The notes under the pieces: model-generated
Told to the model about the DNA's origin: nothing
What the model saw: only the letters and a program-made list of their open reading frames with translations
The model's database searches: none
DNA from: Curtobacterium sp. MCBA15_008
Lineage (GTDB): Bacteria > Actinomycetota > Actinomycetes > Actinomycetales > Microbacteriaceae
Direction: 5' to 3'
NCBI RefSeq assembly: GCF_001865065.1
Contig: NZ_MJGN01000016.1
Location: forward strand, 12,832-51,087
Length of the DNA stretch: 38,256 bases
Part shown: piece after piece, positions 9,385 to 17,633 of the stretch
Position numbering within the stretch: the first letter of the stretch is position 1
Layout of the letters: every line of letters begins with the position of its first letter
Position numbers and translations under genes: made by a program

Positions 9385-11303
9385 GCCAGCAGGAGAAGAA
9401 CCTGCCGGTCGACACGTCGGCCGGGCCTGGAGGCGCGGATCCCGTCGTCGACGACATCGCCGACACGCAGTCTGCCGCGCCCGTCACCGCATCGATCACC
9501 ACCCTGGGCGTGCGCGGCGAGGAGCGTGAGGACTTCACCAAGGCGGAGAGCAAGCGCCTGCGGCGTCGCTCCCTCGCCCTGCTCGGTTCCCTCGCGGCCC
9601 CGCTCAAGCTGCGCCTGGTGCTGCTCGGCATCGTCGTGGTCGTCTCCACGGCGGGCACCGTCGCGGGTCCGGCGCTCATCGCGTGGGGCATCGACAACGC
9701 CCTGCCGGCGGTGCTGGACCAGAACGACTGGGTGCCGGCGTTCGCGGTCGTCGCGACGTACATCGTCGTGGCGGTCCTCGGCGCGGTGCTGACCGCCTGG
9801 TACACCGTGCTCGCGGCGCGGATCAGCCAGGCGATCCTGTTCGACCTGCGCAAGCGGGTGTTCCTGCACACGCAGCGGCTGTCGCTCGAGTTCCACGAGA
9901 CCTACACGTCCGGTCGGATCATCTCCCGCCAGACGAGTGACCTCGACTCCATCCGGGAACTCCTCGACTCCGGCCTGAACCAGCTCATCCAGGGCGTGCT
10001 CTACATGGTGTTCACGGCGGTGGCGCTCGTCGCCCTGGACCCGACGTCCGGGCTCGTGCTCGCGGTGTCGCTCGTGCCGCTGTGGTTCCTGATCCGCTGG
10101 TTCCAGACGAACTCGCAGACGCTGTTCCGCGCCACCCGTGTCACCTCGGCGCGCGTGATCGTGCACTTCGTCGAGACGATGACGGGCATCCGGGCGGTGC
10201 AGGCGTTCCGCAAGGAGTCCCGCAACCGCGACGAGTACGGCGGCTTCGTCGAGGACTACCGGGTCGCGAACACCAAGGTGTTCAACCTGTTCGGCACGTT
10301 CGACCCGGTCCTCGTCCTGATCGGCAACGCCACGCTCGCGGCGGTCGTCATCGTCGGCGGCTTCCGCATCGTCGGCGGGACGCTCGAGGTCGGCGCGCTG
10401 CTCGCGGTCGCGCTGTACGCCAAGCGCTTCTTCGACCCCGCGCAGGAACTCGCGATGTTCTACAACGGGTACCAGTCGGCGTCCGCGGCGATGGAGAAGA
10501 TCTCCGGCGTGCTCGAGGAACGGCCGAGCGTGCCGGACCCCGCGAAGCCGGTGAAGGTCACCGACGCCTCCGGCAAGATGGACTTCGACGACGTCGTGTT
10601 CGCCTACAACAAGGGCAAGGTCGTGCTCCCCGAGTTCGACCTGCACATCCCGGCGGGGCAGACCATCGCGCTCGTCGGGTCCACCGGTGCCGGTAAGTCG
10701 ACGCTCGCGAAGCTCATGGCGCGCTTCTACGACCCCTCGCAGGGGTCCGTGCAGCTCGACGGGGTGGACCTGCGCGAGATCGACCCGAAGGACATGCGCC
10801 GCGCGATCGTCATGGTCACGCAGGAGGCGTACCTGTTCTCCGGCACCGTCGCCGACAACATCGCGCTCGGCAAGCCGGGGGCCTCCCGCGCCGAGATCGA
10901 GGCGTCGGCGAAGGCGGTCGGCGCGCACGAGTTCATCATGGCGCTGCCCGACGGGTACGACACCGACGTGAACAAGCGCGGCGGTCGCGTCTCGGCGGGC
11001 CAGCGGCAGCTGCTCTCGTTCGCGCGGGCGTTCATCGCCGACCCGAAGGTGCTCATCCTCGACGAGGCGACGGCGTCGCTCGACATCCCGTCCGAGCGGC
11101 TCGTGCAAGAGGGGTTGGAGACCCTGCTCGCGGACCGCACGGCCGTGATCATCGCGCACCGGCTCTCCACCGTCGCGATCGCCCACCGGGTGCTCGTGAT
11201 GGAGTACGGCCGGATCGTCGAGGACGGCACACCGGAGGACCTCATCTCCGGCACCGGCCGGTTCGCCCAGCTGCACGCGGCCTGGCGCGACTCGCTCGTG
11301 TAA
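9381..11303 (+). CDS. ABC exporter half-transporter, catalytic partner
   Basis: The 640-residue partner starts in an ATGA overlap with the upstream gene. A polar N-terminal extension of about 60 residues precedes the six-helix domain (about 70-370) and the nucleotide-binding domain. Walker A is GSTGAGKS (433-440), Q481 is the Q-loop, Walker B is VLILDEA with D561 and catalytic E562, and H593 is the switch. The signature is VSAGQ (537-541), a departure from LSGGQ. This complements the upstream subunit: its own Walker motifs meet the intact LSGGQ of the partner to form the active site, while its SAGQ faces the partner's D521 in the dead site. An 18-pair hairpin follows. Substrate unknown. Confidence 0.92.
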   Translation: MSQQEKNLPVDTSAGPGGADPVVDDIADTQSAAPVTASITTLGVRGEEREDFTKAESKRLRRRSLALLGSLAAPLKLRLVLLGIVVVVSTAGTVAGPALIAWGIDNALPAVLDQNDWVPAFAVVATYIVVAVLGAVLTAWYTVLAARISQAILFDLRKRVFLHTQRLSLEFHETYTSGRIISRQTSDLDSIRELLDSGLNQLIQGVLYMVFTAVALVALDPTSGLVLAVSLVPLWFLIRWFQTNSQTLFRATRVTSARVIVHFVETMTGIRAVQAFRKESRNRDEYGGFVEDYRVANTKVFNLFGTFDPVLVLIGNATLAAVVIVGGFRIVGGTLEVGALLAVALYAKRFFDPAQELAMFYNGYQSASAAMEKISGVLEERPSVPDPAKPVKVTDASGKMDFDDVVFAYNKGKVVLPEFDLHIPAGQTIALVGSTGAGKSTLAKLMARFYDPSQGSVQLDGVDLREIDPKDMRRAIVMVTQEAYLFSGTVADNIALGKPGASRAEIEASAKAVGAHEFIMALPDGYDTDVNKRGGRVSAGQRQLLSFARAFIADPKVLILDEATASLDIPSERLVQEGLETLLADRTAVIIAHRLSTVAIAHRVLVMEYGRIVEDGTPEDLISGTGRFAQLHAAWRDSLV

Positions 11304-11335
11304 CGGCCCGGACGACCGCCCTGCCGCACCCCGCG

Positions 11336-11375
11336 ACGAACATCGCGCCCCGTCACCACGGGGCGCGATGTTCGT
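11336..11375. terminator. 18-pair perfect hairpin after the ABC exporter
   Basis: ACGAACATCGCGCCCCGT (11336-11353) pairs perfectly with 11358-11375 around a CACC loop. No T run follows, as is common for high-GC terminators. It separates the exporter operon from the DUF805 gene. Confidence 0.7.
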
Positions 11376-11417
11376 GTCCGGGCGCGATGCACGCGATCGA
11401 CGTGGTTGGCTTGGGGC

Positions 11418-11843
11418 ATGAGCAACGACAGCGTGCAGCCCGGCGGCGTCGCCCTGCGCGACCCCTTCTACGGGGCACCCTTCGCCGAGGCCGTCCGACG
11501 GTTCTGGCGGAAGTACACGGTCTTCACCGGACGGGCGTCCCGCTCCGAGTTCTGGTGGTGGTGGATCACCTCGTTCGCGATCGGGCTCGTGCTGCAGCTC
11601 GTGCCGCAGGCGTTCACGCCGAACACCCCGGTGCTCGAGAACCCGGTCGGGTCCTACCTGTTCATGCTGTGGGTGCTCGTGACCCTGATCGGATCGCTCG
11701 CCCTCGGCGCCCGACGCCTGCACGACGCCAACCTGTCCGGCTTCTGGCAGTTCCTGCACATCCTGGTCGGCATCGGGTCGCTCGTGCTGTTCGTCATGTT
11801 CCTGCTGCCCTCGAACCCGAAGGGCGCCCGGTTCGACGCCTGA
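11418..11843 (+). CDS. DUF805 small membrane protein
   Basis: The 141-residue protein matches the DUF805 (YhaH-like) inner-membrane family: FTGRASRSEFWWWW at the first span, then YLFMLWVLVTLIGSLALGARRLHDANLSGFW, and a final span ending in the typical LLPSNPKGARF. Three membrane segments are visible. The start at ATG 11418 is preceded 6 bases upstream by TTGGCT (11406-11411), a weak version of the leaderless box used elsewhere. An upstream in-frame TTG at 11406 lies inside that box and is less likely. Function of the family is unknown. A 15-base tandem repeat begins right at its stop codon. Confidence 0.85.
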   Translation: MSNDSVQPGGVALRDPFYGAPFAEAVRRFWRKYTVFTGRASRSEFWWWWITSFAIGLVLQLVPQAFTPNTPVLENPVGSYLFMLWVLVTLIGSLALGARRLHDANLSGFWQFLHILVGIGSLVLFVMFLLPSNPKGARFDA

Positions 11844-11902
11844 TCCGCGTCGATCCGATCCGGGTCGATCCGATCCGGGTCGATCCGATCCGCGTCGATC
11901 CG
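11842..11902. repeat. 15-base tandem repeat between convergent genes
   Basis: The unit GTCGATCCGATCCGG occurs at 11849-11863 and 11864-11878, at 11879-11893 with one change, and partially at 11894-11902; 11842-11848 is a partial unit before them. It fills almost the whole gap between the DUF805 gene and the convergent alkyltransferase-like gene. Confidence 0.9.
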
Positions 11903-11909
11903 TGAGCGG

Positions 11910-12245
11910 TCAGAACGGGTCGTCCGCGTCCGTGGCGGGCGACCAGCGCGCACGACGCATGTCGATCCTCCAGGCCGACGGCCCCTGCACGAGCGGCGTG
12001 CCCTCGGCGCGGTAGTGCTCGTGCGCCCGGGCCTCGTGGTGGACCGGGGGCAGTCCGCCGGACCGGACCACACGCCACCACGGCAGGTCGGCGCCCTCGT
12101 GGGCCATCACCTTGCCGACGGCGCGGGAGGCGCGGGAGCCGAGGGCCGCGGCGACGTCCCCGTAGGTCATCACGCGTCCGGCCGGGATGAGCCGCACGAC
12201 CTCGGCGACGGCGGCCCCGAAGTCGGCCGGGTCGTCCTGGGACAC
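11910..12245 (-). CDS. Alkyltransferase-like protein (MGMT family, no active-site Cys)
   Basis: The 111-residue protein matches the C-terminal domain of O6-alkylguanine-DNA alkyltransferases. MTYGDVAAALG carries the base-flipping Tyr28, SRASRAVG carries the Arg41 finger, then VMAHEGADLPWWRVV. The PCHRV reactive motif is replaced by P55-W56-W57-R58-V59, so Cys and His are both lost. That defines the ATL class, which binds O6-alkylguanine and flags it for nucleotide excision repair rather than repairing it directly. The start is GTG 12245, two bases after the stop of the GNAT gene, so both are one minus-strand transcript. Confidence 0.9.
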   Translation of the reverse strand: MSQDDPADFGAAVAEVVRLIPAGRVMTYGDVAAALGSRASRAVGKVMAHEGADLPWWRVVRSGGLPPVHHEARAHEHYRAEGTPLVQGPSAWRIDMRRARWSPATDADDPF

Positions 12246-12247
12246 CG

Positions 12248-12703
12248 CTAGAGCGTCAGGACCGCGAAGTGGTCGCCGTACTGGGTCTCACGGACGACCT
12301 CGAACCCGACGGCGCGGAAGAACGCCTCGGGGCTGTCGTCGCCACCGGGCTCGTACACGACGGTCAGGCGCTCGAGCCCGCGGCTGCGTGCCTCGTCCGC
12401 CAGCCCGTGCACGGCGAAGCGCCCGACACCGCGGCCCTGCGCCGTGGCGGAGACGTTCACGCGCCAGATCGCGCTGCGCAGTTCTTCCTCGGAGTTGTCC
12501 TGATCGAAGGTGCCGATGATCATGCCGACGACGTCGTCGCCGTCGAGCACGACACGTGTCCACGCGGAGCTCGGCTTCACGTCGGACTCCGCGACGCCGT
12601 AGGTCGTCGGCTGCACGAACTGCTCCTGCCCGGGCTTGAGCGTGAGGGAGTTGGCCGCGGCAGCGGTCGAGGCGGAGAGTTCTTCGAGGCGGAGGTCCGT
12701 CAT
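12248..12703 (-). CDS. GNAT-family N-acetyltransferase
   Basis: The 151-residue protein carries the acetyl-CoA binding core of GNAT enzymes: VVGMIIGTF (strand), IWRVNVSATAQGRGVGRFAV with the Q-x-x-G-x-G loop, and ERLTVVYEPGGDDSPEAFFR followed by VGFEVV near the end. The substrate cannot be predicted. The start at ATG 12703 is supported by TAGCCT on the minus strand (12711-12716) 7 bases upstream. The in-frame extension to 13030 would run into the divergent ROK gene and is compositionally shadow-like. It is divergent from the ROK regulator (97-base gap) and probably co-transcribed with the alkyltransferase-like gene. Confidence 0.85.
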   Translation of the reverse strand: MTDLRLEELSASTAAAANSLTLKPGQEQFVQPTTYGVAESDVKPSSAWTRVVLDGDDVVGMIIGTFDQDNSEEELRSAIWRVNVSATAQGRGVGRFAVHGLADEARSRGLERLTVVYEPGGDDSPEAFFRAVGFEVVRETQYGDHFAVLTL

Positions 12704-12710
12704 GCCGCTC

Positions 12711-12716
12711 AGGCTA
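12711..12716 (-). promoter_or_regulatory. Leaderless -10 box TAGCCT for the GNAT gene
   Basis: Read on the minus strand, TAGCCT precedes ATG 12703 by 7 bases with no Shine-Dalgarno. Confidence 0.5.
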
Positions 12717-12788
12717 ACGGTGCGACCCGTCCGGGGGCCAGCGCGACGGGGAGACCGATACCGCACCGTTGCTGCACCGACGGCGCGG

Positions 12789-12794
12789 TATGGT
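12789..12794 (+). promoter_or_regulatory. Leaderless -10 box TATGGT for the ROK gene
   Basis: TATGGT precedes ATG 12801 by 6 bases. It supports this start over in-frame codons upstream, which overlap the GNAT gene. Confidence 0.5.
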
Positions 12795-12800
12795 CGCGAC

Positions 12801-14051
12801 ATGGCAGAACATCGGCGTGGGGCGAACCTCCCGTCGATCGGCGGGTTCAACCGCACCGTCGTGCTCGACGCGGTGCGCCGCTCGCCCGACGGACTCAGCC
12901 GCGTGGAGCTCGCGTCGCGCACCGGCCTCAGCGCGCAGACGGTCTCGAACGTCACGCGGTTCCTCATCGAGGCGGGGATGATCGCGGAGTCGGGCACGGT
13001 CGTGTCCGGGCGCGGCAAGCCCCGCACCATCCTCCGGCTCGAGGCCGGGAGCCGCTACGCCGTCGGGGTGCACGTCGACCCGGCCGTCGTCACCTACGTG
13101 CTGCTCGACCTCGCCGGCACCGTCGTCGCCGAGACCACGACCTCGACGCCGACGGCCGACGACCCGTCCGAGGTCGTCCGCACCATCGCGACGGCGGTCG
13201 ACCGGCTCGTCACCGACGCCGAGATCGACGTCGACGCCGTGCTCGGCGTGGGCATCGCGAGCCCCGGCCCGATCGACGTCGACGCCGGCGTGGTGCTCGA
13301 TCCGCCGTTCCTGCCGCGGTGGCGGGACGTCCCCCTGCGCGACGCGCTCGCCGAGGCCACCGGCTACCCGGTGCTGCTCGAGAAGGACGTCACCGCTGCG
13401 GTCGTCGGTGAGATGTTCCTGGCGGGGGAGTCCTCGGCGCGGAACTTCGCCTTCGTGTACTTCGGCACCGGGTTCGGCGTCGGCCTGGTCGTCGACCACG
13501 AGCCCGTGCGCGGCGTCGGGTCGAACGCGGGCGACGCCGGGCACATCATGGTCGACCAGGGCGCCCTCGCGGGGACCCCGGACAGCGCCGGGACCCGCGG
13601 CGAGGTCGGGGCCGCCGTCGCGCCGGACCGGCTCGTGCAGATCGGCCGGTCACGTGGACTGGCCCTGTCCGGCGCGGACACCGGTGACGGGGTGGCCGAG
13701 GTCGACCGCGCGTGGGACGAGCTGGCGGCGGCGATCGACGTGGGGGACCCGACGGCGATCGGGCTCGCCGAGGACGCCGGGGCGGTCATGGGCAACGCGG
13801 TCGTCCTCATCGTGAACCTGCTCGACATGGACCGCGTGGTGTTCGGCGGTCCGTTCTGGTCGCGGGTGTCGAGTGCCGCGCTGCCCGCGGCACGGGCGGC
13901 GATCGTCGACTCGCCGTTGCTCGTGCCGAAGCACCCGGTGGTGGTCGACGAGAGCGACCGCGGCGCCGACGTCGCCGCGGTGGGTGCGGCGTGCCTCGTG
14001 CTCGACGCGGCGCTGTCGCCGCGCGCGAGCGCCCTGCTCATCCGGCGCTGA
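12801..14051 (+). CDS. ROK-family transcriptional regulator with degenerate kinase fold
   Basis: The 416-residue protein has an N-terminal winged helix (RTVVLDAVRRSPDGLSRVEL, then GLSAQTVSNVTRFLIEAGMI) and a C-terminal ROK sugar-kinase-like fold. The fold keeps GIASPGPID, the Asp of EKDVTAA (ENDANAA in active kinases), FGTGFGVGL and DAGHIMVD. The phosphate loop DxGGT is replaced by VDPAVVTY, and the CxCGxxGC zinc motif is absent (GTPDSAGTRGEVGAAV). It is therefore probably a sensor that binds sugar without kinase activity, as in NagC/XylR-type repressors. The nearest plausible target in the window is the mannoside operon at 17917; this is inference. An imperfect hairpin follows the stop. Confidence 0.85.
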   Translation: MAEHRRGANLPSIGGFNRTVVLDAVRRSPDGLSRVELASRTGLSAQTVSNVTRFLIEAGMIAESGTVVSGRGKPRTILRLEAGSRYAVGVHVDPAVVTYVLLDLAGTVVAETTTSTPTADDPSEVVRTIATAVDRLVTDAEIDVDAVLGVGIASPGPIDVDAGVVLDPPFLPRWRDVPLRDALAEATGYPVLLEKDVTAAVVGEMFLAGESSARNFAFVYFGTGFGVGLVVDHEPVRGVGSNAGDAGHIMVDQGALAGTPDSAGTRGEVGAAVAPDRLVQIGRSRGLALSGADTGDGVAEVDRAWDELAAAIDVGDPTAIGLAEDAGAVMGNAVVLIVNLLDMDRVVFGGPFWSRVSSAALPAARAAIVDSPLLVPKHPVVVDESDRGADVAAVGAACLVLDAALSPRASALLIRR

Positions 14052-14053
14052 AG

Positions 14054-14131
14054 CCGGGAGCCGCCGCGGCGCGGTGGACCCGACCACCGTCGAACCGGAC
14101 CTGCGGGGCGGGGCTGCGCCGCGCCTCCCGG
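14054..14131. terminator. Imperfect long hairpin after the ROK gene
   Basis: CCGGGAG (14054-14060) pairs with CTCCCGG (14125-14131), and CGCGGCGC (14065-14072) with GCGCCGCG (14116-14123), around a 43-base loop. The position directly after the stop fits termination. No T run follows. Confidence 0.4.
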
Positions 14132-14205
14132 CGGCCGTGCGCAGCACCTGTCGTTCACCTCGACGCCACCGTCCGGACGCCCGGATGCTGAACAGTCGTG
14201 CAGGT

Positions 14206-14214
14206 CCCCCCCCC
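14206..14214 (+). repeat. C9 homopolymer in the 5' region of the exoprotein gene
   Basis: Nine consecutive C residues lie 10 bases before the Shine-Dalgarno AGAAGG (14225-14230) of the surface-protein gene. Such tracts are prone to slippage, and this one may alter promoter or leader spacing. No phase variation is shown by the sequence itself. Confidence 0.8.
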
Positions 14215-14237
14215 GAACTGCCCGAGAAGGACTCTGC

Positions 14238-16661
14238 ATGCGTTCCCCTGCCCTGCGCTCCGTCGCCTCCGTCGCGGTCGGCCTCGTCGTCGCCGCCGGC
14301 GTGATATCGGCCTCCCCCGCGACCGCTGCCGTCGGTGACGACGACCCCACCGTCGGGACGACCGACGCGAACGGCCTCGTCGTCAACGAGGTCGAGTCGA
14401 ACGCCGACGACACCGACTGGGTCGAGCTCCGGAACACGAGCGCCGTCGCGATCGACCTGTCCGGGTACGCGTTCCTCGACGACGACAGCTCGCACGACGC
14501 GTACGTCCTGCCGGCGGGGTCGAGCATCGCCGCGGGCGGGTACTTCGTGATCGACCAGGTGTCGGCGACCGCCCCCGGGTTCGACTTCGGGCTCGGCGGC
14601 GCGGACACCGTGCGGGTGTACGACCGCGACGGCGACCTGGCGCTGCGGTACTCGTGGACCGCGCACGCCGCGGTGACGTACGGCAGCTGCCCGGACGGGT
14701 CGGGCGTGCTGGTCGACACCACCGCCTCGACCAAGGGCGCGGCGAACGACTGTTCCTCGCCGGTTCGCATCAACGAGGTCGAGTCGCAGGACGGGACCCC
14801 GGGTGACTGGGTCGAGCTGACGAACACCGGCACGACCGCGGTGTCCCTCGCCGGGTACGTCCTGCGCGACAGCGAGGACACCGCCGACCACGCGCACACG
14901 ATCCCGGCCGGCACCACGGTGGCGCCCGGTGCGTTCACCGTGCTGGACGAGGCGGACTTCGGCTTCGGGCTCGGCAAGGCGGACTCGGCGCGGCTGTTCG
15001 ACCCGCGCGGGCAGCTCGTCGACTCGACCTCCTGGACCGCGCACGCCGCCACGACGTACGGCCGGAACCCCGACGGCACCGGCGCCTTCGCCGAGACCGC
15101 CGAGCCCACCAAGGGCACGGCGAACCGCTTCGCCGGTGTTGTGACCGCCGAGCCCTGGCCCGGCGGCCCGGACGAGACCGTGCTCGACGACGAGGACACC
15201 TTCACGGGCGACCTGAGCGGCCTCGACTGGACGACCTCGCCGACCTCGGCCGACGGGCAGCTGTGGGCCGTGCAGAACGGCGACGGACTGCTCTACCGCA
15301 TCGTCTCGGACGGCAAGGGCGGCTGGAGCCCGGCGAACGCCACCGGCACGGAACTGCACTACGCCGACGGATCGGGCACGCCCGACGCCGAGGGCGTGAC
15401 CGTCACGGCCGACGACCCCGGTGCGGTCTACGTCTCCACCGAGCGCGACAACGACGTGTCGAAGACGAGCCGCCCCGCGGTCCTGCGCTTCGCCACCACC
15501 GACGGTTCCCAGACGACGCTGAACGCCACGGACGAGTGGAACCTCGCGGCGGACTTCCCCGGTCTCGGCGCGAACTCCGGCCTCGAGGGCGTCACCTGGA
15601 TCCCGGACTCGTGGCTCACCGCGCACGGCTTCGCGGACGAGCGCACCGGAGCCGCGTACGTGCCCTCCACCTATGCCGGGCACGGCGACGGGCTGTTCTT
15701 CGTCGGGGTCGAGGGGACCGCGAGCGTGTACGCCTACGCCCTGATGGACGACGGCTCGGCCCAGCGGGTCGCCACCATCGCGACGCCGTTCGACCTGGTG
15801 GCCGACGTGCAGTTCGACCCGACGCTCGACGCGCTCTGGGTGGTCTGCGACGAGGCGTGCTCCGGCCGTACGGCGCTGTTCGAGGTGACGGACGGGGCGT
15901 TCACGGCGACGGCGGTGCACGAGGCGCCGTCCCCGGCCGTCCGCACCCTGGCCAACGAGGGCTTCGCGATCTCGGGAGTCTGCACCGACGGGGTCCGCGC
16001 CACGTTCTACGCCGACGACAACGACACCGACGGCTTCTCGCTGCGCACGGGGACCTACCCGTGCACGGACGAGGGCACCGGCCCGACGCCTGCCCCGACG
16101 CCCGGCCCGACGCCGGAGCCGACGCCTGCCCCGACGCCGGGCCCGACGCCGGAGCCGACCCCCGCGCCGGTGCCGGTGCCGACCCCCGCGCCCGTGCCGT
16201 CGGGCTTGCCGACGACCCCGGCCACGACGTCCCCGTCCGCGCCGGTCGCACCCTCGGAGTCGTCGCTCACCGACGGCAACCGCGGCTCGGTGTCCGCGCC
16301 GGCCTCGGCCCGCCCGGGAGCGACGATCACCATCGGCGTCGGCACCCGGTACGCCGGTGACCGCGTCAGCGTGTGGATGTTCTCGACCCCGACGCTGCTC
16401 GGAACGGTGACGGTCGCCGCGGACGGCACGGTCTCGGCGACCGTCCCCGAGGACGCTCCGGCAGGGCTCCACCGCATCGTGGTGACGGCGGCCGACGGCA
16501 CGGTGCTGGGCTGGACGACGATCACGATCGACCCGGTCACCGGGGAGCTCGCCTTCACGGGCGCTGACCTGTCGGCCGGGGTCGCGGCTGCGCTGCTGCT
16601 CCTCGCCGCCGGCGCCGGGGTGCTCGTGGTGCGTCGCCGCCGTACCGCCCGCGCCGCGTAG
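14238..16661 (+). CDS. Wall-anchored lamin-tail / phytase-like exoprotein
   Basis: This 807-residue secreted protein has a signal peptide ending near residue 31 (SASPATAAV). Two lamin-tail-type domains follow (about 46-165, NGLVVNEVESNADDTDWVEL; and 177-300, VRINEVESQDGTPGDWVEL), then an esterase-like phytase-type beta-propeller region (about 305-612, LSGLDWTTSP, LEGVTWIPDSW, DVQFDPTLDALWVVCDEAC). A Thr-Pro linker (about 615-660) and an Ig-like strand domain precede a C-terminal sorting signal: LAFTG (771-775), a hydrophobic helix and RRRR. LAFTG fits the LAXTG motif of class E sortases. The start is ATG 14238 with AGAAGG 7 bases upstream. It may act on phosphate esters or nucleic acid at the surface, but activity is unproven. 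Confidence 0.85.
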   Translation: MRSPALRSVASVAVGLVVAAGVISASPATAAVGDDDPTVGTTDANGLVVNEVESNADDTDWVELRNTSAVAIDLSGYAFLDDDSSHDAYVLPAGSSIAAGGYFVIDQVSATAPGFDFGLGGADTVRVYDRDGDLALRYSWTAHAAVTYGSCPDGSGVLVDTTASTKGAANDCSSPVRINEVESQDGTPGDWVELTNTGTTAVSLAGYVLRDSEDTADHAHTIPAGTTVAPGAFTVLDEADFGFGLGKADSARLFDPRGQLVDSTSWTAHAATTYGRNPDGTGAFAETAEPTKGTANRFAGVVTAEPWPGGPDETVLDDEDTFTGDLSGLDWTTSPTSADGQLWAVQNGDGLLYRIVSDGKGGWSPANATGTELHYADGSGTPDAEGVTVTADDPGAVYVSTERDNDVSKTSRPAVLRFATTDGSQTTLNATDEWNLAADFPGLGANSGLEGVTWIPDSWLTAHGFADERTGAAYVPSTYAGHGDGLFFVGVEGTASVYAYALMDDGSAQRVATIATPFDLVADVQFDPTLDALWVVCDEACSGRTALFEVTDGAFTATAVHEAPSPAVRTLANEGFAISGVCTDGVRATFYADDNDTDGFSLRTGTYPCTDEGTGPTPAPTPGPTPEPTPAPTPGPTPEPTPAPVPVPTPAPVPSGLPTTPATTSPSAPVAPSESSLTDGNRGSVSAPASARPGATITIGVGTRYAGDRVSVWMFSTPTLLGTVTVAADGTVSATVPEDAPAGLHRIVVTAADGTVLGWTTITIDPVTGELAFTGADLSAGVAAALLLLAAGAGVLVVRRRRTARAA
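16083..16154 (+). repeat. Two 36-base in-frame repeats encoding a Thr-Pro linker
   Basis: Units 16083-16118 and 16119-16154 differ at one base, and each encodes PTPAPTPGPTPE. They form the rigid wall-spanning stalk of the exoprotein. Unit number could vary by slippage or recombination. Confidence 0.9.
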
Positions 16662-16683
16662 CCGGGGCGTCGATCCCGTTGAC

Positions 16684-16732
16684 GGAGCAGAAGTCGGCGG
16701 GCCGACTTCGGCAACCCGACGATTTCTGCTCC
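16684..16732. repeat. Nested inverted repeat after the exoprotein gene
   Basis: GGAGCAGAA (16684-16692) pairs with TTCTGCTCC (16724-16732). Inside, GAAGTCGG (16690-16697) pairs with CCGACTTC (16702-16709), sharing GAA with the outer arm, so inner and outer forms partly compete. It probably acts as a terminator for the preceding gene. Its layout recalls the larger arrays downstream, but it has a different word. Confidence 0.7.
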
Positions 16733-16773
16733 CTCGACGAGTACCAGCACCACAGCGCCACCGGCGGCGGCGG

Positions 16774-16779
16774 TAGCGT
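16774..16779 (+). promoter_or_regulatory. Leaderless -10 box TAGCGT for the PhzF-like gene
   Basis: TAGCGT is followed by 6 bases and GTG 16786. Confidence 0.55.
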
Positions 16780-16785
16780 CGACGG

Positions 16786-17628
16786 GTGAGCATCGAGATC
16801 CTCCGGTACACCGCGTTCGCCTCCGAGCCCGGGGGAGGGAACCCGGCTGGCATCGTGCTCGACGCCGCGGGGCTCTCCGACGACGAGATGCTCGACATCG
16901 CCCGACAGGTGGCCTACCCCGAGACCGCGTTCGTGGTCGGGGAGACGCCCACGGGCCCTCGCGTCCGCTACTTCTCGCCTGCGGCCGAGGTGCCGTTCTG
17001 CGGGCACGCGACGATCGCCACCGCCGTGGTGCTCGCGGAGCGGGACGGCCTCGGCCGCCGGGTCTTCACCACCGCTGCGGGCGAGGTTGCCCTCGACGCC
17101 ACGAGCGCTCCGGACGGCGGGGTGCAGGTCGCGATGACGAGCGTCGAGCCGGCGACGCGGCCGATCGACCCGGAGGTCCGCGACCGCCTGTTCGCACTGC
17201 TCGGGCTCACCCTCGACGACGTCGCCGAGGGCTTCCCCGTGCTCGAGTCCTTCGCGGGGAACTGGCACCCGGTGATCGGGCTCGACGACGAGGAGCTGTT
17301 CCACCAGTTCCGCTTCGCGCCGGCGTCGCTCGCCGCGCTCAAGGCCGAGGCTGGCTGGTTCGGCACCGTCACCGTGCTGCACCGGACGGCGGCGCTCGAG
17401 TACGAGGCGCGCAACCTGTTCCCGGCCGGCCGCATCACCGAGGACCCGGCGACGGGGTCGGCCGCGGCGTCCACGGGGGCGTACCTGCGCGAGGTCGGGG
17501 CCGTCGAGGCCGGCGACCGCGTGGTGATCCGGCAGGGGCGGCACGTCGGGCGCCCGAGCATCCTGCTGGTCGACGTGCCGGCGTCGGGAGGCATCACGGT
17601 GACGGGGAGTGCGACCCCGGTCCGCTGA
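16786..17628 (+). CDS. PhzF-family isomerase/epimerase
   Basis: The 280-residue protein has the diaminopimelate-epimerase-like double-hotdog fold of PhzF. The N-terminal half shows YTAFASEPGGGNPAGIVL, catalytic E46 in PETAFV, and GHATIATAVVL. The C-terminal half shows the phosphate-like loop DPATGSAAAS. PhzF isomerises dihydro-3-hydroxyanthranilate in phenazine synthesis, but most family members occur without other phz genes, as here, and have unknown substrates. Phenazine production should not be inferred. The start is GTG 16786, set by TAGCGT 6 bases upstream. A repeat array begins 6 bases after its stop. Confidence 0.88.
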   Translation: MSIEILRYTAFASEPGGGNPAGIVLDAAGLSDDEMLDIARQVAYPETAFVVGETPTGPRVRYFSPAAEVPFCGHATIATAVVLAERDGLGRRVFTTAAGEVALDATSAPDGGVQVAMTSVEPATRPIDPEVRDRLFALLGLTLDDVAEGFPVLESFAGNWHPVIGLDDEELFHQFRFAPASLAALKAEAGWFGTVTVLHRTAALEYEARNLFPAGRITEDPATGSAAASTGAYLREVGAVEAGDRVVIRQGRHVGRPSILLVDVPASGGITVTGSATPVR

Positions 17629-17633
17629 CGCTC

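Noticed and set aside
13650..16898. 1082-residue minus-strand reading frame
   Set aside because: It is antisense to the ROK and exoprotein genes, Arg/Gly-rich, and has no domain. It is a GC-bias shadow.
16786..17628. Phenazine biosynthesis locus
   Set aside because: Only a PhzF-like gene is present; no other phz genes, and the family is mostly unrelated to phenazines.
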